NCBI RefSeq assembly: GCF_025971955.1
Contig: NZ_JAPDMX010000002.1
Coordinates: 186,001-250,000, forward strand
Source: Shewanella subflava
Lineage (GTDB): Bacteria; Pseudomonadota; Gammaproteobacteria; Enterobacterales; Shewanellaceae
Reading direction: 5' to 3'
Length of the DNA stretch: 64,000 bases
In this document: piece after piece, positions 1 to 10,681 of the stretch
How the letters are laid out: the number at the start of each line of letters is the position of its first letter
How positions within the stretch are numbered: the first letter of the stretch is position 1
Notes under the pieces: model-generated
What the model was told of the DNA's origin: nothing
What the model saw: the letters and a program-made list of their open reading frames with translations, nothing else
The model's database searches: none
Made by a program: the position numbers and the translations under genes

Positions 1-326
1 AATAATGCAAAAAACAACTGACGGCTATTGATGTCTTTATTCTACACCATTTGTGTGCAGGATGACCCATAGGGATGTAACCTACCAGCTTACAATTTCC
101 CATCACGATAATAGATCATGCATTTAAGCCGCTGCTTAAAAAATTAACTCCTTATTGAATATCTCTATGGTCCAGCCAATTTTATTAGCAACAAAGGCAG
201 CTTGTTTCTAGTTAGCGCTACAATTGTTATCGATTTGTTTTAACTGCATGTTTTACAAGCAATTTAGTATTAAATCTGACTGATTTATGCCATTATGCCT
301 CGCCGCTCCGTGTGAGGAACAACTCA
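1..326. other. Non-coding left edge
   Basis: I see no gene in this stretch. It is AT-rich and ends at the leader of the first chemoreceptor gene. No tRNA, repeat or convincing terminator was recognised. Confidence 0.5.
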
Positions 327-389
327 ATGTTCTCATCACTATATGAGCTTTTATCCACTTTCTTATATCTTGGTTATTATGATTTCTAA
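327..389 (+). CDS. Possible 20-codon leader ORF overlapping the chemoreceptor start
   Basis: An ATG at 327 is preceded by GAGG at 314-317, the best ribosome-binding site in this leader. It opens a 20-codon frame rich in Tyr, Leu and Phe that stops at 387-389, just past the ATG at 379 of the chemoreceptor. Neither possible start of the chemoreceptor (343 or 379) has a Shine-Dalgarno sequence of its own. Translational coupling through this short frame is therefore plausible. It may also be chance; there is no homology support. Confidence 0.3.
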   Translation: MFSSLYELLSTFLYLGYYDF

Positions 390-2250
390 TTCGTTAAAGC
401 AGAAAATTCTCGTTCCTGTAATCATTGCCCTTTCGATGGTGATTACCTTGTTATCTTGGCAGAGCTACTCGAATCAAAAAGACATGTTGCTGCAATCTAA
501 TCTTGAACAAGTTCAGCGATTGAGTGCCCAACAAGCTGAACGGATCAGTGAATGGCTAGCAACCCGTGAAGATATTATTAATGGCCTAGGTGACAAACTC
601 GAAAGCCAGCGATTAGATGCATTACAGCAAGCCCAAATATCAGGCCGATTTGAAGGCACCTATTTTGGTACGAATACCGGTGAGATGTTTGAAGATGACC
701 CTTCTGTAGACAATACGGGTTACGATCCACGCGTAAGACCTTGGTACCAAGAAGCGATAAGTCAGCAAAAAATGATCCTGACTAAGCCATATTTAGATAC
801 CGCTTATAACATCTTGGTTGTCACGCTAGCTAAACCTATATTAAATGGCGTAGTGGGCGGCGACTTATCAATCGACAGCCTAGTTGAAGGTGTGAATCAG
901 ATGACTCTGCCCTCTAATGGTTTTGCTATCATGATGCATAAAGACGGCACCGTGATTGCTTATAAAGATGCCAGTAAAGCCATGGGGCATATTCGCGCCA
1001 TTGACAATGATCTCGACTTCAACTTATTAAAACAACAACGCCAAGCCGACCAACTGCTCCAAATTCATTTTGATGCAGAAAATCGTGATAAATTAGTTTG
1101 GGCTGAAGATATCCCGAATACAGATTGGGAGTTAATTTTAGTCCTAGACAAAGACACTCTTGAAGCACCATTAAGTTCTTTGTTAATGACGCAATTAGCT
1201 ATTTCAGCGCTGGTATTGTTAATCAGTATGGCAATGATTTCATGGTTAATTAGTCAACTATTGGCACCACTAACACGCGTATCACAAGCATTGGCACGCA
1301 TTGCTGATGGCAATGGAGATTTAACCCAACGTATTGAAATTGATTCAAAAGATGAAGTCGGCATCCTTGCAAAAAGCTTTAATCGCTTTGTAGGTAACCA
1401 ACATCTACTGATCACTCAAATCCGTGGATTAGCACAGCAGCTTGATAAAGAAGCCGATGAAAGCCTTACCAATACCCATTTAGCAGAGAAAGAACTGCAA
1501 TCGCAGCAACAAGAAGTCACTATGGTTGCCACAGCAGTGACTGAAATGGCCTGCGCGACTCAAGAAATTGCCGCTAATGCAGAAAATACCGCCACAGCGG
1601 CACAGCAATCGAGCGACAGCAGCCAGCAAGGTCAGCGTTTGGTGAATAACACCCGACAATCAATCCACTTATTGGCAAATGAAGTCACTCAAGCAACCGA
1701 TGTGATTAGCGAACTGAGCCGCCATGCCAATGCTATTTCAAGTGTGCTGGCTACAATTCAAGGCATTGCCGAGCAGACCAATTTACTGGCACTCAATGCT
1801 GCAATTGAAGCAGCTCGCGCTGGCGAGCAAGGCCGTGGATTTGCCGTGGTGGCAGATGAAGTACGAGTACTGTCTCGTCGTACCCAAGATTCAGCACAAG
1901 AAATTCATCAAACAATTGACACCTTGCAACAAACCACATCGAATGCTGTGACATTAATGGAAAGTAGCCAAGCATTGGCAGACAACAGTGTTAAAGATGC
2001 AATAGAAGCGGCTGTCGCAATTGAGCAAATCACTCAGGCAGTAGCGTTAATTTCAGATATGGCCAGCCAAATTGCAACAGCAGCAGAAGAGCAAACTCAG
2101 GTCACGGGTGAAATTACTCAAAATACCGTCGCGATTAAAGATGTTACTGATGGTATAACTCAAGTAGCACAAATCAGTGTTCAAAAAGCACAAGAGTTAA
2201 AAGTGCAGGCAAAATCATTAAATGATTTAGTCGCTACCTTTATCCTATAG
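379..2250 (+). CDS. Methyl-accepting chemotaxis protein with Cache sensor domain
   Basis: Transmembrane chemoreceptor feeding the CheA/CheW pathway. A first membrane segment lies near the N-terminus. It is followed by a periplasmic Cache-type domain containing a YDPRVRPWY-like motif and a GGDLSID segment typical of dCache receptors. A second membrane segment, a HAMP region ([19 protein letters not shown]) and the cytoplasmic signalling domain follow, with the conserved hairpin tip [20 protein letters not shown]. The frame is open from 343, but the ATG at 379 puts a short charged stretch ahead of the first membrane helix, as is usual. The ligand cannot be told from sequence. It lies just left of a decayed integrase boundary and is monocistronic. 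Confidence 0.93.
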   Translation: MISNSLKQKILVPVIIALSMVITLLSWQSYSNQKDMLLQSNLEQVQRLSAQQAERISEWLATREDIINGLGDKLESQRLDALQQAQISGRFEGTYFGTNTGEMFEDDPSVDNTGYDPRVRPWYQEAISQQKMILTKPYLDTAYNILVVTLAKPILNGVVGGDLSIDSLVEGVNQMTLPSNGFAIMMHKDGTVIAYKDASKAMGHIRAIDNDLDFNLLKQQRQADQLLQIHFDAENRDKLVWAEDIPNTDWELILVLDKDTLEAPLSSLLMTQLAISALVLLISMAMISWLISQLLAPLTRVSQALARIADGNGDLTQRIEIDSKDEVGILAKSFNRFVGNQHLLITQIRGLAQQLDKEADESLTNTHLAEKELQSQQQEVTMVATAVTEMACATQEIAANAENTATAAQQSSDSSQQGQRLVNNTRQSIHLLANEVTQATDVISELSRHANAISSVLATIQGIAEQTNLLALNAAIEAARAGEQGRGFAVVADEVRVLSRRTQDSAQEIHQTIDTLQQTTSNAVTLMESSQALADNSVKDAIEAAVAIEQITQAVALISDMASQIATAAEEQTQVTGEITQNTVAIKDVTDGITQVAQISVQKAQELKVQAKSLNDLVATFIL

Positions 2251-2289
2251 AGCTTGGTAAACATAGCTTATGAGGCAGGTGCTTGAATA

Positions 2290-2354
2290 AAGCCCTATTG
2301 TCACGATTTAGCTAAATAAATAGTAAACGACACGTTATTGAGGGCTCAGCTCAT
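2290..2354 (-). pseudogene. Relic of a tyrosine-integrase 5' end (third boundary copy)
   Basis: Read on the minus strand, about 20 codons here resemble the first codons of the integrase pseudogene at 15885-16343, with the start at 2354. The rest of the gene is gone. It sits in the same order as at the other two boundaries: integrase start, terminator hairpin, tRNA-Ser 3'-end copy. This supports an ancient insertion at the same kind of site. Confidence rests only on alignment by eye with 16273-16343. Confidence 0.55.
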
Positions 2355-2407
2355 GTGAAAGCAGGCACATTGTCTGAGTCAATCCTCTTGGAAAGCCTCT
2401 GTAACGC

Positions 2408-2437
2408 AAAAAAGCCGTAGATAATCACGGCTTTTTT
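2408..2437. terminator. Rho-independent hairpin (boundary copy)
   Basis: AAAAAAGCCGT pairs with ACGGCTTTTTT around a short loop, with T-runs on both strands. The same hairpin type occurs at 16405-16433 and 19703-19732. At 19703 it acts as the terminator of tRNA-Ser, so this one looks like a copied tRNA terminator. Confidence 0.75.
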
Positions 2438-2439
2438 CG

Positions 2440-3406
2440 TATTTAACATGAGGAATGGATAGTATTCTAAAAAAAGGAACACAATAAATTCGCTAAAATT
2501 AAATTTTAAATAAATTAGAATCAATAACTAATCGAAAGCCATGTATCAGATAGTGAACATTCATAGTCAATATATGAAATTAAGTATTTATTGGCTAGGT
2601 CATCAAAGATGGCGAACTGAGTTACTGATTTTCTTGCCTGTATTGTCCACATCATATGTCAGCAAAATCTGCTTCATTTATAACAATATACACTCATTCT
2701 TCTCTTACTGCATCAGGCAAAAAATGAGCGATAGCAATACTACCCATGTATTTGGCTGCAACCTAAAACACATCTAAACCATCAAACTCGATAGCATTAT
2801 TGATTTCATCACCCTTTGCATCAACCGCTCACTAAAACGATTTAAATTACCCATGTTGCGAATGATTCTGCGGACTGATCCGATAAACATTTTCTGCACC
2901 CATCATTAACGAAATCGTATAAAAAATGACTACTTTAGAAAGCAATGATGACTTCGAATTAAAGCAAAATTAATGCGAATTGATCATAAAGATAGACTGC
3001 ATGCAGATATGGCTGGCTATGATTACGATAGATAATTTTCATTGGCTTAGATGCCATATTTCATAATCCCACACTTAACTTAACTTGATTTAACTGCAGC
3101 ACATTCAAAACCAGCAATGACTCGCGTTATTTTCATCTTTTTTTTATCTTTTATTAACAATTATTATCTTTTTATTATCAAATGTAACACTCTGCATCAC
3201 ACAAAAACTAAGTGATCACTATCATACATAGTGTGATGAGATTAGATTAAGTTAATTACATTATGATAAGCGTCACTAGGATTAAATTTCTCAGGAAAAC
3301 GATTTGGCAACAAGAAAACCACCCACATTCGATGATTTATACAAAACGTCTCAAATTTTATATGGATGAATCGGCTATAAACTAACATTACGATTTATAA
3401 GGACAT
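2440..3406. other. AT-rich intergenic region upstream of the Aer-like gene
   Basis: Roughly 950 bp without a convincing gene. A 78-codon frame at 2541-2777 lies inside decayed boundary sequence and has no recognisable features. A palindromic element (CACTAT-CATAC-ATAGTG) occupies 3217-3233 and could be an operator for the downstream chemoreceptor. The DNA around 3140-3180 is extremely T-rich. Confidence 0.5.
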
Positions 3407-4960
3407 ATGAGAACAAATACACCCATAACCAAAAACGAAAAGACATTCCCTCCTAACACTAAGCTAATATCCGTTACTGATATCCAGGGAAACATTCTTG
3501 ACTGTAATGATGCCTTTGTTCACGTTAGCGGATTTGAAAAACACGAACTGGTTGGTCAACCCCATAATATTGTTAGACACCCAGAAATGCCTGGCGCTGC
3601 ATTTGCGGTAATGTGGGCACATCTCAAAGCAGGTAAGCCTTGGATGGGATTAGTAAAAAACCGTTGTAAAAATGGTGATTTTTATTGGGTTGATGCCTAT
3701 GTCACCCCAATGACAGACAAAGGGAAAGTGATTGGTTACGAATCAGTTCGTTCATGCCCTAAGCGTCAAGATGTAGCAAGGGCGGAAGTATTATATTCTC
3801 AAATAAATAACGGCAAGAGCACATCAAAATCACTTCATATTGCAACCGAATACTTATTACTACTTGCAACACTACTTTGCTCAGGCGGTCTCTTTATTTA
3901 CAACCAGCAAGCTATTTCTGAAATTGTACTCGTTCTTGGTGTAATCACATTCGCTGCAATGGTATTTTTTAAGAGTAAATCAACTATAAACGCATTGAAT
4001 GATATGCTTAGAAATAGTTTTTCCCATGAACTTGCTGCTAAAACCTATACCAACTCACATGGTGAATTGGGTTTATTAAAAGTCTCAATTTTAAGTTTAA
4101 ATGCACATTTAGGTACAATCTTAACCCGCATCGAAAATGCAGCCTTACACGTAAACAAAGGAGCAGAACAAGGATATCAATTAACTGTCAAAAACTGTGA
4201 CGAAATACAAAGACAGCAGGAAGAGACCTTACAAGTTGCAACTGCGATGAATGAAATGACAACAGCCATCGCAGAAGTATCTCAGCATGTGTCAGATACA
4301 GCCAATCATGCAGAAACAGCTCATAGTTTAGCCATTAAAGGCAATAAGGTTGCAGAGGTTACCAGACAATCGATACAAAAACTAAGAGATACGGTCTCAG
4401 ATATTAGCATATCAGTCAGTGAGGTTTCAGCACAAACAGCTTGTATTGCACAGGCTGCGCAGATAATTGAACAAATAGCTGACCAAACAAACCTACTTGC
4501 ACTTAATGCAGCGATAGAAGCTGCAAGAGCTGGTGAGCAAGGTCGAGGATTTGCAGTAGTGGCTGATGAAGTTCGCAATTTAGCCAAACGAACCCAAGAA
4601 TCAACACAAGATATCTACCTAATTGTGAAGGAATTAACCTCTAAAGCAAAGAATGCTGTTGATGCAGCAACACTTGGAACCCATGCCGCTGATGAGGGAT
4701 TGGGGAAAGTGGTTGAAAGTGGCCAAATGCTCAACGGAATATCTGTGGCGGTTGAACAGATAGCGCAAATGTCGACGCAAATGGCTACAGCAGTAGAAGA
4801 ACAAGCTCATGTTGCAGAAGATATTAACCGTCAAATTGTCAATATTTCTGATTTAGCAAATGACAGCGCTGCCAGTGCAAATTTAACATCAGACTCAATC
4901 ACACAACTTAAAAGCACAGCGGATGAATTAGAAGAGCTGGTTGCTCGCTTTAAACAATAA
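3407..4960 (+). CDS. Aer-like PAS chemoreceptor (energy/redox taxis)
   Basis: A 517-residue receptor. An N-terminal PAS domain (about residues 15-120) shows the Aer-type signature of DCNDAF, the IVRHPEMP segment and a [10 protein letters not shown] strand. These residues belong to the FAD-binding PAS family that reports redox or oxygen status. Two closely spaced hydrophobic segments (about 145-190) anchor it with almost no periplasmic loop. The C-terminal signalling domain has the [20 protein letters not shown] hairpin tip. It probably acts in aerotaxis through CheW/CheA. The next gene, a c-di-GMP protein 34 bp downstream, may be co-transcribed, which would link taxis to second-messenger signalling. 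Confidence 0.92.
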   Translation: MRTNTPITKNEKTFPPNTKLISVTDIQGNILDCNDAFVHVSGFEKHELVGQPHNIVRHPEMPGAAFAVMWAHLKAGKPWMGLVKNRCKNGDFYWVDAYVTPMTDKGKVIGYESVRSCPKRQDVARAEVLYSQINNGKSTSKSLHIATEYLLLLATLLCSGGLFIYNQQAISEIVLVLGVITFAAMVFFKSKSTINALNDMLRNSFSHELAAKTYTNSHGELGLLKVSILSLNAHLGTILTRIENAALHVNKGAEQGYQLTVKNCDEIQRQQEETLQVATAMNEMTTAIAEVSQHVSDTANHAETAHSLAIKGNKVAEVTRQSIQKLRDTVSDISISVSEVSAQTACIAQAAQIIEQIADQTNLLALNAAIEAARAGEQGRGFAVVADEVRNLAKRTQESTQDIYLIVKELTSKAKNAVDAATLGTHAADEGLGKVVESGQMLNGISVAVEQIAQMSTQMATAVEEQAHVAEDINRQIVNISDLANDSAASANLTSDSITQLKSTADELEELVARFKQ

Positions 4961-4994
4961 ATACTTTAATAGCAGTTAACAGAGTAGAATCATC

Positions 4995-7550
4995 ATGTTT
5001 AAATATGAAAAAGTATTTAATGAAGTTTCATTTCGCTATATTGTTGAGTCACAAGAGTGCGAATTACTTAAACAACTTCAAGAACTAAACATCGAAATAA
5101 ACGCAGATATTTTGTTTTTAGGAGTGAGAAATGGAACAGACGCTTCTACAATTATTGCATTAAATGAACAACAAAGAATTAGCAATTTTTCTTATAACTT
5201 ACAAGGCTCTCCCTGTGAGCAGGTATTAAATGAAGGTGTTTGCTGCTTTCCGAAAGATACCGCCAAGCTATTTCCTGATGATAAAGCCTTGTTCGAATTA
5301 ATGGTTGATGGCTATATGGGCTCATCAATAAAAAATGAAAATGATGTTCCTATTGGTATTCTAGTTGCTTTGTTTATTAAACAACAACCTGACTTACCTA
5401 AAAAGGTAAAATTATTCGACACCTTTTCCAAGTTTATATGCACTTATATACAGAAGTGCCACCTTAATTATCAAACTAATTCACATTTATCATTATTCAA
5501 AGAGGTTGAAATGATTTCCGCAACAGGTGCTTGGGAGTATCATGTTGAAACTAAGAAATTATTTTGGTCCGCAGAAATATATGCCATTTATCAAATTCCA
5601 GAAAGTTGTCCGATATCAGTAGACAAAGCAATATCGTTTTATGCTGTTCATGATCAATCAAGAATAACAGAAGTTTTTCAGAACACCTTAATACACGGAA
5701 TATCATTTAAAGAAGATTTCGAGTTTGTAGACAACAACGGTATAAATAAATGGGTAAGAGTTACAGGAAAACCCGTAATAGATGCTAATGGTCAAGCCAC
5801 TGGAGCTTATGGTGCTTTTGAAGATGTCACTACAGAAAAAAAACTTTTATTGGATGAGCATGAACGAACGCAAAAATTAGATAACATATTAAATAATATC
5901 AATGAAGCGGTATTTACAATTAATAGCGCAGGAATTATCCAGCATGTAAATCAAGCTGGATTAGATATATTCCAATATTCAGCTAACGAGATTTTAGGGC
6001 AAACTGTATCAAAATTAATGCCTGAACCTTATGCATCTCAACATCATCATTATATGAATGCATATGAAAAAACAGGTGTAGCTAAGATCATTGGAATTGG
6101 TCGCCAGCTTCCTGCAAAGCGCAAAAATGGTGAGATATTTCAAATGGAATTGGCAATTACCAAATCAATTTCATTTGGTGATGTTCAATATATAGGAGTG
6201 ATTCGAGATATCTCTGAGCGAATCTTAGCTCAAGACACCATCTATAATATTGCCTTTACGGATAGTCTCACACAATTAAAAAACAACCAATGGTTTGAAA
6301 AAGAATGTAAAAATTTAATGCATATTGCTTCGATTGAAAATAAATGTATTTATGTATTAATGTTAAACATTGATAAAATGTCACAAATAAATTTACAGTT
6401 TGGTTTCGAAAAAGGTGATATCGCCTTAAAAAAAATTGCAGAAAATTTAAATATAGCTATTGGCAGTGACTACAACATTTACAAATACAATGGTGATTCA
6501 TTTTTAATCTTATATAAAAAGCTTTTTTCAAAAACAGATGATGATAAAAACAATTTCAATTTAATCACAAACATTTTACTCGACCGTCAGCACTACAAAT
6601 TAAGCATAGATGATAGAGATATTGAAATCACCGCATCGATAGGTGCGGCAACCTTTGAACCGAGTAGGCAATCATATGAAAGTATGATGCATATTCTGGA
6701 GCATGCTGTACGCAAAGCTAAAAACCACGCACCATTTGGGCTACATCATATTTTTGAAGAAGGCGTTGATGAGTTTGACCGTTTTGTTCAATTACACAAG
6801 ATTTTAAAAAATATTACTGATAGCGACGAGTTATCCCTAGCATTTCAACCACAATATACCGATCAAGGTAAGCTAAATTCGTTTGAAGCGCTTATTCGTT
6901 GGCACTCTCCACTTTATGGATGGATAAGCCCTGCTGAGTTTATTCCATTAGCAGAAGAAACGGATGCCATCATAAAAATTGGAGACTGGGTATTAGAGAA
7001 TGTTTGTCTGGCTATTCAAGAGCTAATGCATTTAGGGTTAAAAACAAGTATTTCTGTAAATATTAGCGCCAAACAAATTGTGGAGCTTAATTTTTCAGAA
7101 AAATTAATAAACTTAGTAAATGCTATGCAAGTACCAGCAGAAATGTTGGTTCTTGAACTAACTGAAACCGCACTGATCGTTGATATCGCTTTAGTTAAGC
7201 ATGCAATGAATCAACTAAGTCATCACGGTTTTCGTTTTGCTATTGATGATTTTGGAACAGGTTATTCAAGTTTGGCTTATTTGAAAGAGCTGCCTATTTC
7301 TGAATTAAAAATAGATAAATATTTTATCGATGACATTGATGCTAATAATCTAAAAAATCAATACGTTATTGTAAATGCGATAATTGATATGGCCAACGCT
7401 TTAGGAGTAAGTAGTGTTGCAGAAGGTGTTGAAACTAAAGAACAGTACGAATACTTAAAGAGAAAAAACTGTAACCTTTATCAAGGGTACTATTTCTCAA
7501 AACCGGTCGACATGCCAACCTGGCGAAAGATGATAAGAATTAATGAATAA
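4995..7550 (+). CDS. PAS-PAS-GGDEF(degenerate)-EAL c-di-GMP protein
   Basis: An 851-residue cytoplasmic regulator. The N-terminal ~160 residues look GAF-like. Two PAS domains follow (about 175-290 and 295-415). A GGDEF fold carries NGDSF in place of GGDEF, so cyclase activity is unlikely. The C-terminal EAL domain keeps SFEALIRW, the DDFGTGYSSLAYLK segment and the EGVET segment, so phosphodiesterase activity is predicted. It lacks membrane segments and is unusually AT-rich. It lies 34 bp after the Aer-like receptor, suggesting a shared transcript. The sensed signal is unknown. Confidence 0.9.
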   Translation: MFKYEKVFNEVSFRYIVESQECELLKQLQELNIEINADILFLGVRNGTDASTIIALNEQQRISNFSYNLQGSPCEQVLNEGVCCFPKDTAKLFPDDKALFELMVDGYMGSSIKNENDVPIGILVALFIKQQPDLPKKVKLFDTFSKFICTYIQKCHLNYQTNSHLSLFKEVEMISATGAWEYHVETKKLFWSAEIYAIYQIPESCPISVDKAISFYAVHDQSRITEVFQNTLIHGISFKEDFEFVDNNGINKWVRVTGKPVIDANGQATGAYGAFEDVTTEKKLLLDEHERTQKLDNILNNINEAVFTINSAGIIQHVNQAGLDIFQYSANEILGQTVSKLMPEPYASQHHHYMNAYEKTGVAKIIGIGRQLPAKRKNGEIFQMELAITKSISFGDVQYIGVIRDISERILAQDTIYNIAFTDSLTQLKNNQWFEKECKNLMHIASIENKCIYVLMLNIDKMSQINLQFGFEKGDIALKKIAENLNIAIGSDYNIYKYNGDSFLILYKKLFSKTDDDKNNFNLITNILLDRQHYKLSIDDRDIEITASIGAATFEPSRQSYESMMHILEHAVRKAKNHAPFGLHHIFEEGVDEFDRFVQLHKILKNITDSDELSLAFQPQYTDQGKLNSFEALIRWHSPLYGWISPAEFIPLAEETDAIIKIGDWVLENVCLAIQELMHLGLKTSISVNISAKQIVELNFSEKLINLVNAMQVPAEMLVLELTETALIVDIALVKHAMNQLSHHGFRFAIDDFGTGYSSLAYLKELPISELKIDKYFIDDIDANNLKNQYVIVNAIIDMANALGVSSVAEGVETKEQYEYLKRKNCNLYQGYYFSKPVDMPTWRKMIRINE

Positions 7551-7621
7551 GAACTCATTAATGGTTTTATTGGCGTAACGTGTATTGAGCTTCTGAATAA
7601 GCTTCAGTACATCACTGTGCG

Positions 7622-7742
7622 TGACTAAGGCAATATCGCGAGACCAATTAACTTAGATAGTGTAGCGGCTTTGCTGCGTTCAGAGCACAGTGTTGATGGT
7701 GCGGTTTTGATTGGTCTAAATGCGAGGTTTACTTCGATATAG
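7622..7742 (+). pseudogene. Possible decayed C-terminal coding remnant
   Basis: The frame ending in a TAG at 7740-7742 reads as a plausible protein tail (about 35 residues containing NLDSVAALLRSEHSVDGA) with no start codon. The base use is richer in G and C than the preceding gene. It may be the tail of a gene lost when the minus-strand exporter cassette arrived. No family was recognised. Confidence 0.2.
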
Positions 7743-7771
7743 TGATTAACTGTTTGAGTCATTAGTAAGTG

Positions 7772-9124
7772 TTAACCCTGCAGTGAGGGCAACCATACTT
7801 TTACACTTAAACCGCCTTCAGGCCGGTTTTGCATGCTAATGCGGCCACCGTGGGCTTCAATAATCTCGCGGCATAATGGCAAGCCAATGCCAGTCCCGGA
7901 TTGCTTAGTTGAATAAAACGGTAACAAAGCTTGCGACAACACCTCGCTAGACATTCCACTTCCCTGATCTTCTACTTTAACGACTAATCCATTAACAGGA
8001 TGAGTCACTTCCTCAAACATTACCGACACAGTGTCTGCTGGCGTACCAGACTCATGGGCATTTTTAAGCAGATTGATAAAAACTTGCTCTAATTGCACAG
8101 CATCGAGTTTTATCGGCTTAACCGGTAAAGGGGATAACAGCTTAAATGCATATTGCTGCGCCAGTTGCTGGGTCATGTTAGCCCAATCAATCAGCTCCCT
8201 TTGAGGTTGGGGTAGTTTGGCAAACTGCGCATAATGCGAAATAAATTGGCTCAGGTGTGTGGTGCGATTTTCGATAGTATCAAAAATCAATTGCAGCTTG
8301 TTGTTTTCTAAATGCTGGGTTAAAAACTTGCCAGAATTAACCATAGAAGCAATGGGAGCCACCGAATTATTCAGCTCATGGCTAATAATCCTAATCACCT
8401 TTTTCCACACTGCCACCTCTTGGCGATTAAGCTCTTTGGTGAGTTGTTTAAGTAAAATTAAATGGTGCTGCTGATTATTTTGAGTAAAGCGGCCACGAGA
8501 AATATGCCAGGTTTCAACATCGCTGCTATCGGCAAGGTTACCACTGTCATCACCCGCACTATCACTGCTTGCCATCGAAAACAGCCCTTCTTGCTCACTT
8601 TGCAATGCTGCTTTTAACGCATCAGGCAACAACGAAGCAAGATCTGGCATTAACATGCCTTCTATTTTGACACCGTGATTGAACAAATGCCTGGCAGCCC
8701 CATTGGCGTAGACAACCCGCTGCGCGTCATCAATTAATAACATCACATTAGGCGAGTTCTGAATGACCTTATCGAGCATTAATTCACGCTGATAAATAAA
8801 CTGGCGCTCGCTACGCAATTTTGCCGAGGCTTGATTGTATAAACTCACTAATCTATCGAGTTGTGGCTCGCCGTAGGGATGCAATGACACACTAAAATCG
8901 TTGTCTTTAAAGTTAAGCAGACCGATTTCAAGCGCTTGCAGGCTTTCATTGAGTCGTTTGGTAAGCCACCTACTGCCAACATAGCACACCACCAGCATTA
9001 CAATCAGCGCCAACCACAAAGCAGCATCACCTAAACTAAACCACACTAACGCACCACACAGAACACCTAACAAACAGCTAAGCATATTGGCAATGACCAG
9101 TTTGCCTTGCAGCGACAACATCAT
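7772..9124 (-). CDS. NtrB/AtoS-like sensor histidine kinase
   Basis: A 450-residue membrane kinase. Two N-terminal helices (about 10-50) are separated by almost no loop, suggesting that it senses within the membrane or cytoplasm. A HAMP-like linker and a PAS domain (about 115-225) follow. The phosphoacceptor is His249 in the IRIISHELNNS box. The ATPase domain has an N box (INLLKNAHES), a DQGSGM motif and a GTGIGLPLCREI G2 box. Its start overlaps the response-regulator stop by 4 bp (ATGA), so the two are translationally coupled. It most likely phosphorylates the activator encoded just upstream and thereby controls the exporter. Confidence 0.93.
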   Translation of the reverse strand: MMLSLQGKLVIANMLSCLLGVLCGALVWFSLGDAALWLALIVMLVVCYVGSRWLTKRLNESLQALEIGLLNFKDNDFSVSLHPYGEPQLDRLVSLYNQASAKLRSERQFIYQRELMLDKVIQNSPNVMLLIDDAQRVVYANGAARHLFNHGVKIEGMLMPDLASLLPDALKAALQSEQEGLFSMASSDSAGDDSGNLADSSDVETWHISRGRFTQNNQQHHLILLKQLTKELNRQEVAVWKKVIRIISHELNNSVAPIASMVNSGKFLTQHLENNKLQLIFDTIENRTTHLSQFISHYAQFAKLPQPQRELIDWANMTQQLAQQYAFKLLSPLPVKPIKLDAVQLEQVFINLLKNAHESGTPADTVSVMFEEVTHPVNGLVVKVEDQGSGMSSEVLSQALLPFYSTKQSGTGIGLPLCREIIEAHGGRISMQNRPEGGLSVKVWLPSLQG

Positions 9125-10530
9125 GACTTTGTTTCTCGGATCCCGTATTTTTCCATACGGCGATATAAGGCTTGGCGGCTTAAGCCCAGGGATTTGGCCA
9201 CTCTGGCAATCACACCATTATGATCCGTTAATGCGGCTTCTATTTGCTGTTTATCAGGCTCATTAATCAAGGGAGCATTATCTTGCGACTTAGCCGATAA
9301 AGGTGCAAGAGATGGGCTCGGCTCATGGCTTGCAAGCGCTGTCATTTGCCCAACTAAGTGAGTGTTTAAGCCAAAATCGTCTATGGTTAATTGTGCTGAC
9401 TTAGCCAATAACGACGCCCTTTTACAGGCATTTTCAAGCTCGCGTACGTTACCAGACCAACAATGATTAATTAACGCCTGCTGGGTCGCTTTATCAACAA
9501 TAAACTGCTCACCCATAAAATGTTTTACCAAGGGTAAAATATCATCTTGGCGTTGTTTAAGTGGCGGCACACTCAGCTCAATCACATTTAAACGATAAAA
9601 CAAATCTTCACGAAAGCGCCCATGGGCAATGTCGTCGGCTAAATCAGCATTGGTGGCGCTAATGACTCGCACGGTGACTTTACGGGTTTGGTGGCTACCA
9701 AGGCGCTCAAACTCTCCCGTTTGCAGTACGCGCAATAACTTTACTTGGCCAGACAATGGCAAATTACCAATTTCATCTAAAAATAAAGTTCCCCCATCAG
9801 CGGCTTCAAAACGGCCCACGCGGGTTTTATTGGCCCCTGTAAACGCGCCCGCTTCTGCCCCAAACAGTTCGGCTTCTAATAAATCCATTGGTAGCGCACC
9901 AATATTGACCTTAATAAAGGGCTTATCTTTAAGCGGCGAGTTAGCCTGTAAAATATCGGCTATTTTGTCTTTGCCTGCACCATTGGGGCCGGTGATCATC
10001 ACCGACACGTCAGAACGGGCAACTTGCAGCGCTAAATCAACACAACGTTGCATGGCACCACTGGCAAACACCAATCCGCATAAATCAGCGCCATTAATAG
10101 CCGACATACGGTCACTGTGAATACGGTTTAATTGGCTATTTTGCTGAGACAAACGGTAAATAGACAACAAATTGCTAATACTGTTTAACAACTTAGCATC
10201 GTCCCATGGTTTACCCATGTAATCTGCGGCCCCCGCTTTAACTAACTCGACTGCGGTTTCTAATTGGGTCCAAGCCGTCATTAAAATAATCGGTAAATTG
10301 GGCTGTAACTGGCGCAATGCATAAAACAGCTGTTTACCCTCTTCGCCCGAGGTCGTGTCGCGGCTAAAGTTCATGTCTTGGATCACCAAGCTGATCTCTT
10401 TGTGGGTCACAATATCAATAGCCGCATCAGGTGAATGACAAAAAATGGCATGGTAATCATGCAACTCAATCATTAACGCAAGTGCTTGGCAAATGGCGTG
10501 ATTGTCATCAACAATTAAAATAGTATCCAT
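9121..10530 (-). CDS. NtrC-family sigma-54-dependent response regulator
   Basis: A 469-residue activator. The receiver domain (1-125) has the acidic pair DD8-9 and phosphoacceptor Asp52. The AAA+ domain (about 155-385) has Walker A GPNGAGKDK, the sigma-54 contact loop GAFTGA and Walker B GTLFLDEIGN. A Fis-type helix-turn-helix closes the protein (VAKSLGLSRQALYRRMEKYG). The GAFTGA loop means that it needs RNA polymerase with sigma-54, which matches the sigma-54 promoter found in front of the adaptor gene at 15665-15681. Its probable binding sites are the palindromes at 15745-15800. Confidence 0.95.
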   Translation of the reverse strand: MDTILIVDDNHAICQALALMIELHDYHAIFCHSPDAAIDIVTHKEISLVIQDMNFSRDTTSGEEGKQLFYALRQLQPNLPIILMTAWTQLETAVELVKAGAADYMGKPWDDAKLLNSISNLLSIYRLSQQNSQLNRIHSDRMSAINGADLCGLVFASGAMQRCVDLALQVARSDVSVMITGPNGAGKDKIADILQANSPLKDKPFIKVNIGALPMDLLEAELFGAEAGAFTGANKTRVGRFEAADGGTLFLDEIGNLPLSGQVKLLRVLQTGEFERLGSHQTRKVTVRVISATNADLADDIAHGRFREDLFYRLNVIELSVPPLKQRQDDILPLVKHFMGEQFIVDKATQQALINHCWSGNVRELENACKRASLLAKSAQLTIDDFGLNTHLVGQMTALASHEPSPSLAPLSAKSQDNAPLINEPDKQQIEAALTDHNGVIARVAKSLGLSRQALYRRMEKYGIRETKS

Positions 10531-10681
10531 TACGATGATGTTGTTCCCATTGAGTTATATCCAAATATCTGTATGTATTAGCCACGTTTACAAGCCTAAG
10601 ACAACATTCAATACATAAGCAATGATTGTCTCGCATAAACACAAGTTATTGCCTCACACAAAGTCTTTAGTGATGCGCCAT

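Larger units (their letters stand above)
2290..2610. repeat. Diverged copy of the 16273-16603 island boundary
   Basis: About 320 bp that align by eye with 16273-16603 in the same orientation. The shared block contains the integrase 5' relic, the terminator hairpin, a decayed tRNA-Ser 3' end near 2450-2475, and the AT-rich tail containing AATCAATAACTAATCGAAA. The tRNA part is heavily mutated here and still recognisable at 16444-16473. The match stops near 2610, where the other copy runs into an attC-like site. Confidence 0.75.

Noticed and set aside
2541-2777. 78-codon frame downstream of the Cache chemoreceptor
   Set aside because: It begins inside the decayed island-boundary repeat, lacks a ribosome-binding site and has no recognisable feature.
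3330-3406. Sigma-28 (flagellar) promoter before the Aer-like gene
   Set aside because: A TCAAATTT and a GGCTATAA are present, but their spacing is 14 bp instead of 11.
1724-4587. Near-identical stretches in the two chemoreceptors as a DNA repeat
   Set aside because: Similarity is limited to the signalling hairpin that all chemoreceptors share; the flanking DNA differs.
9629-10120. 163-codon frame antisense to the NtrC-type regulator
   Set aside because: The opposite strand encodes the conserved AAA+ domain; the frame has no domain or start signal.
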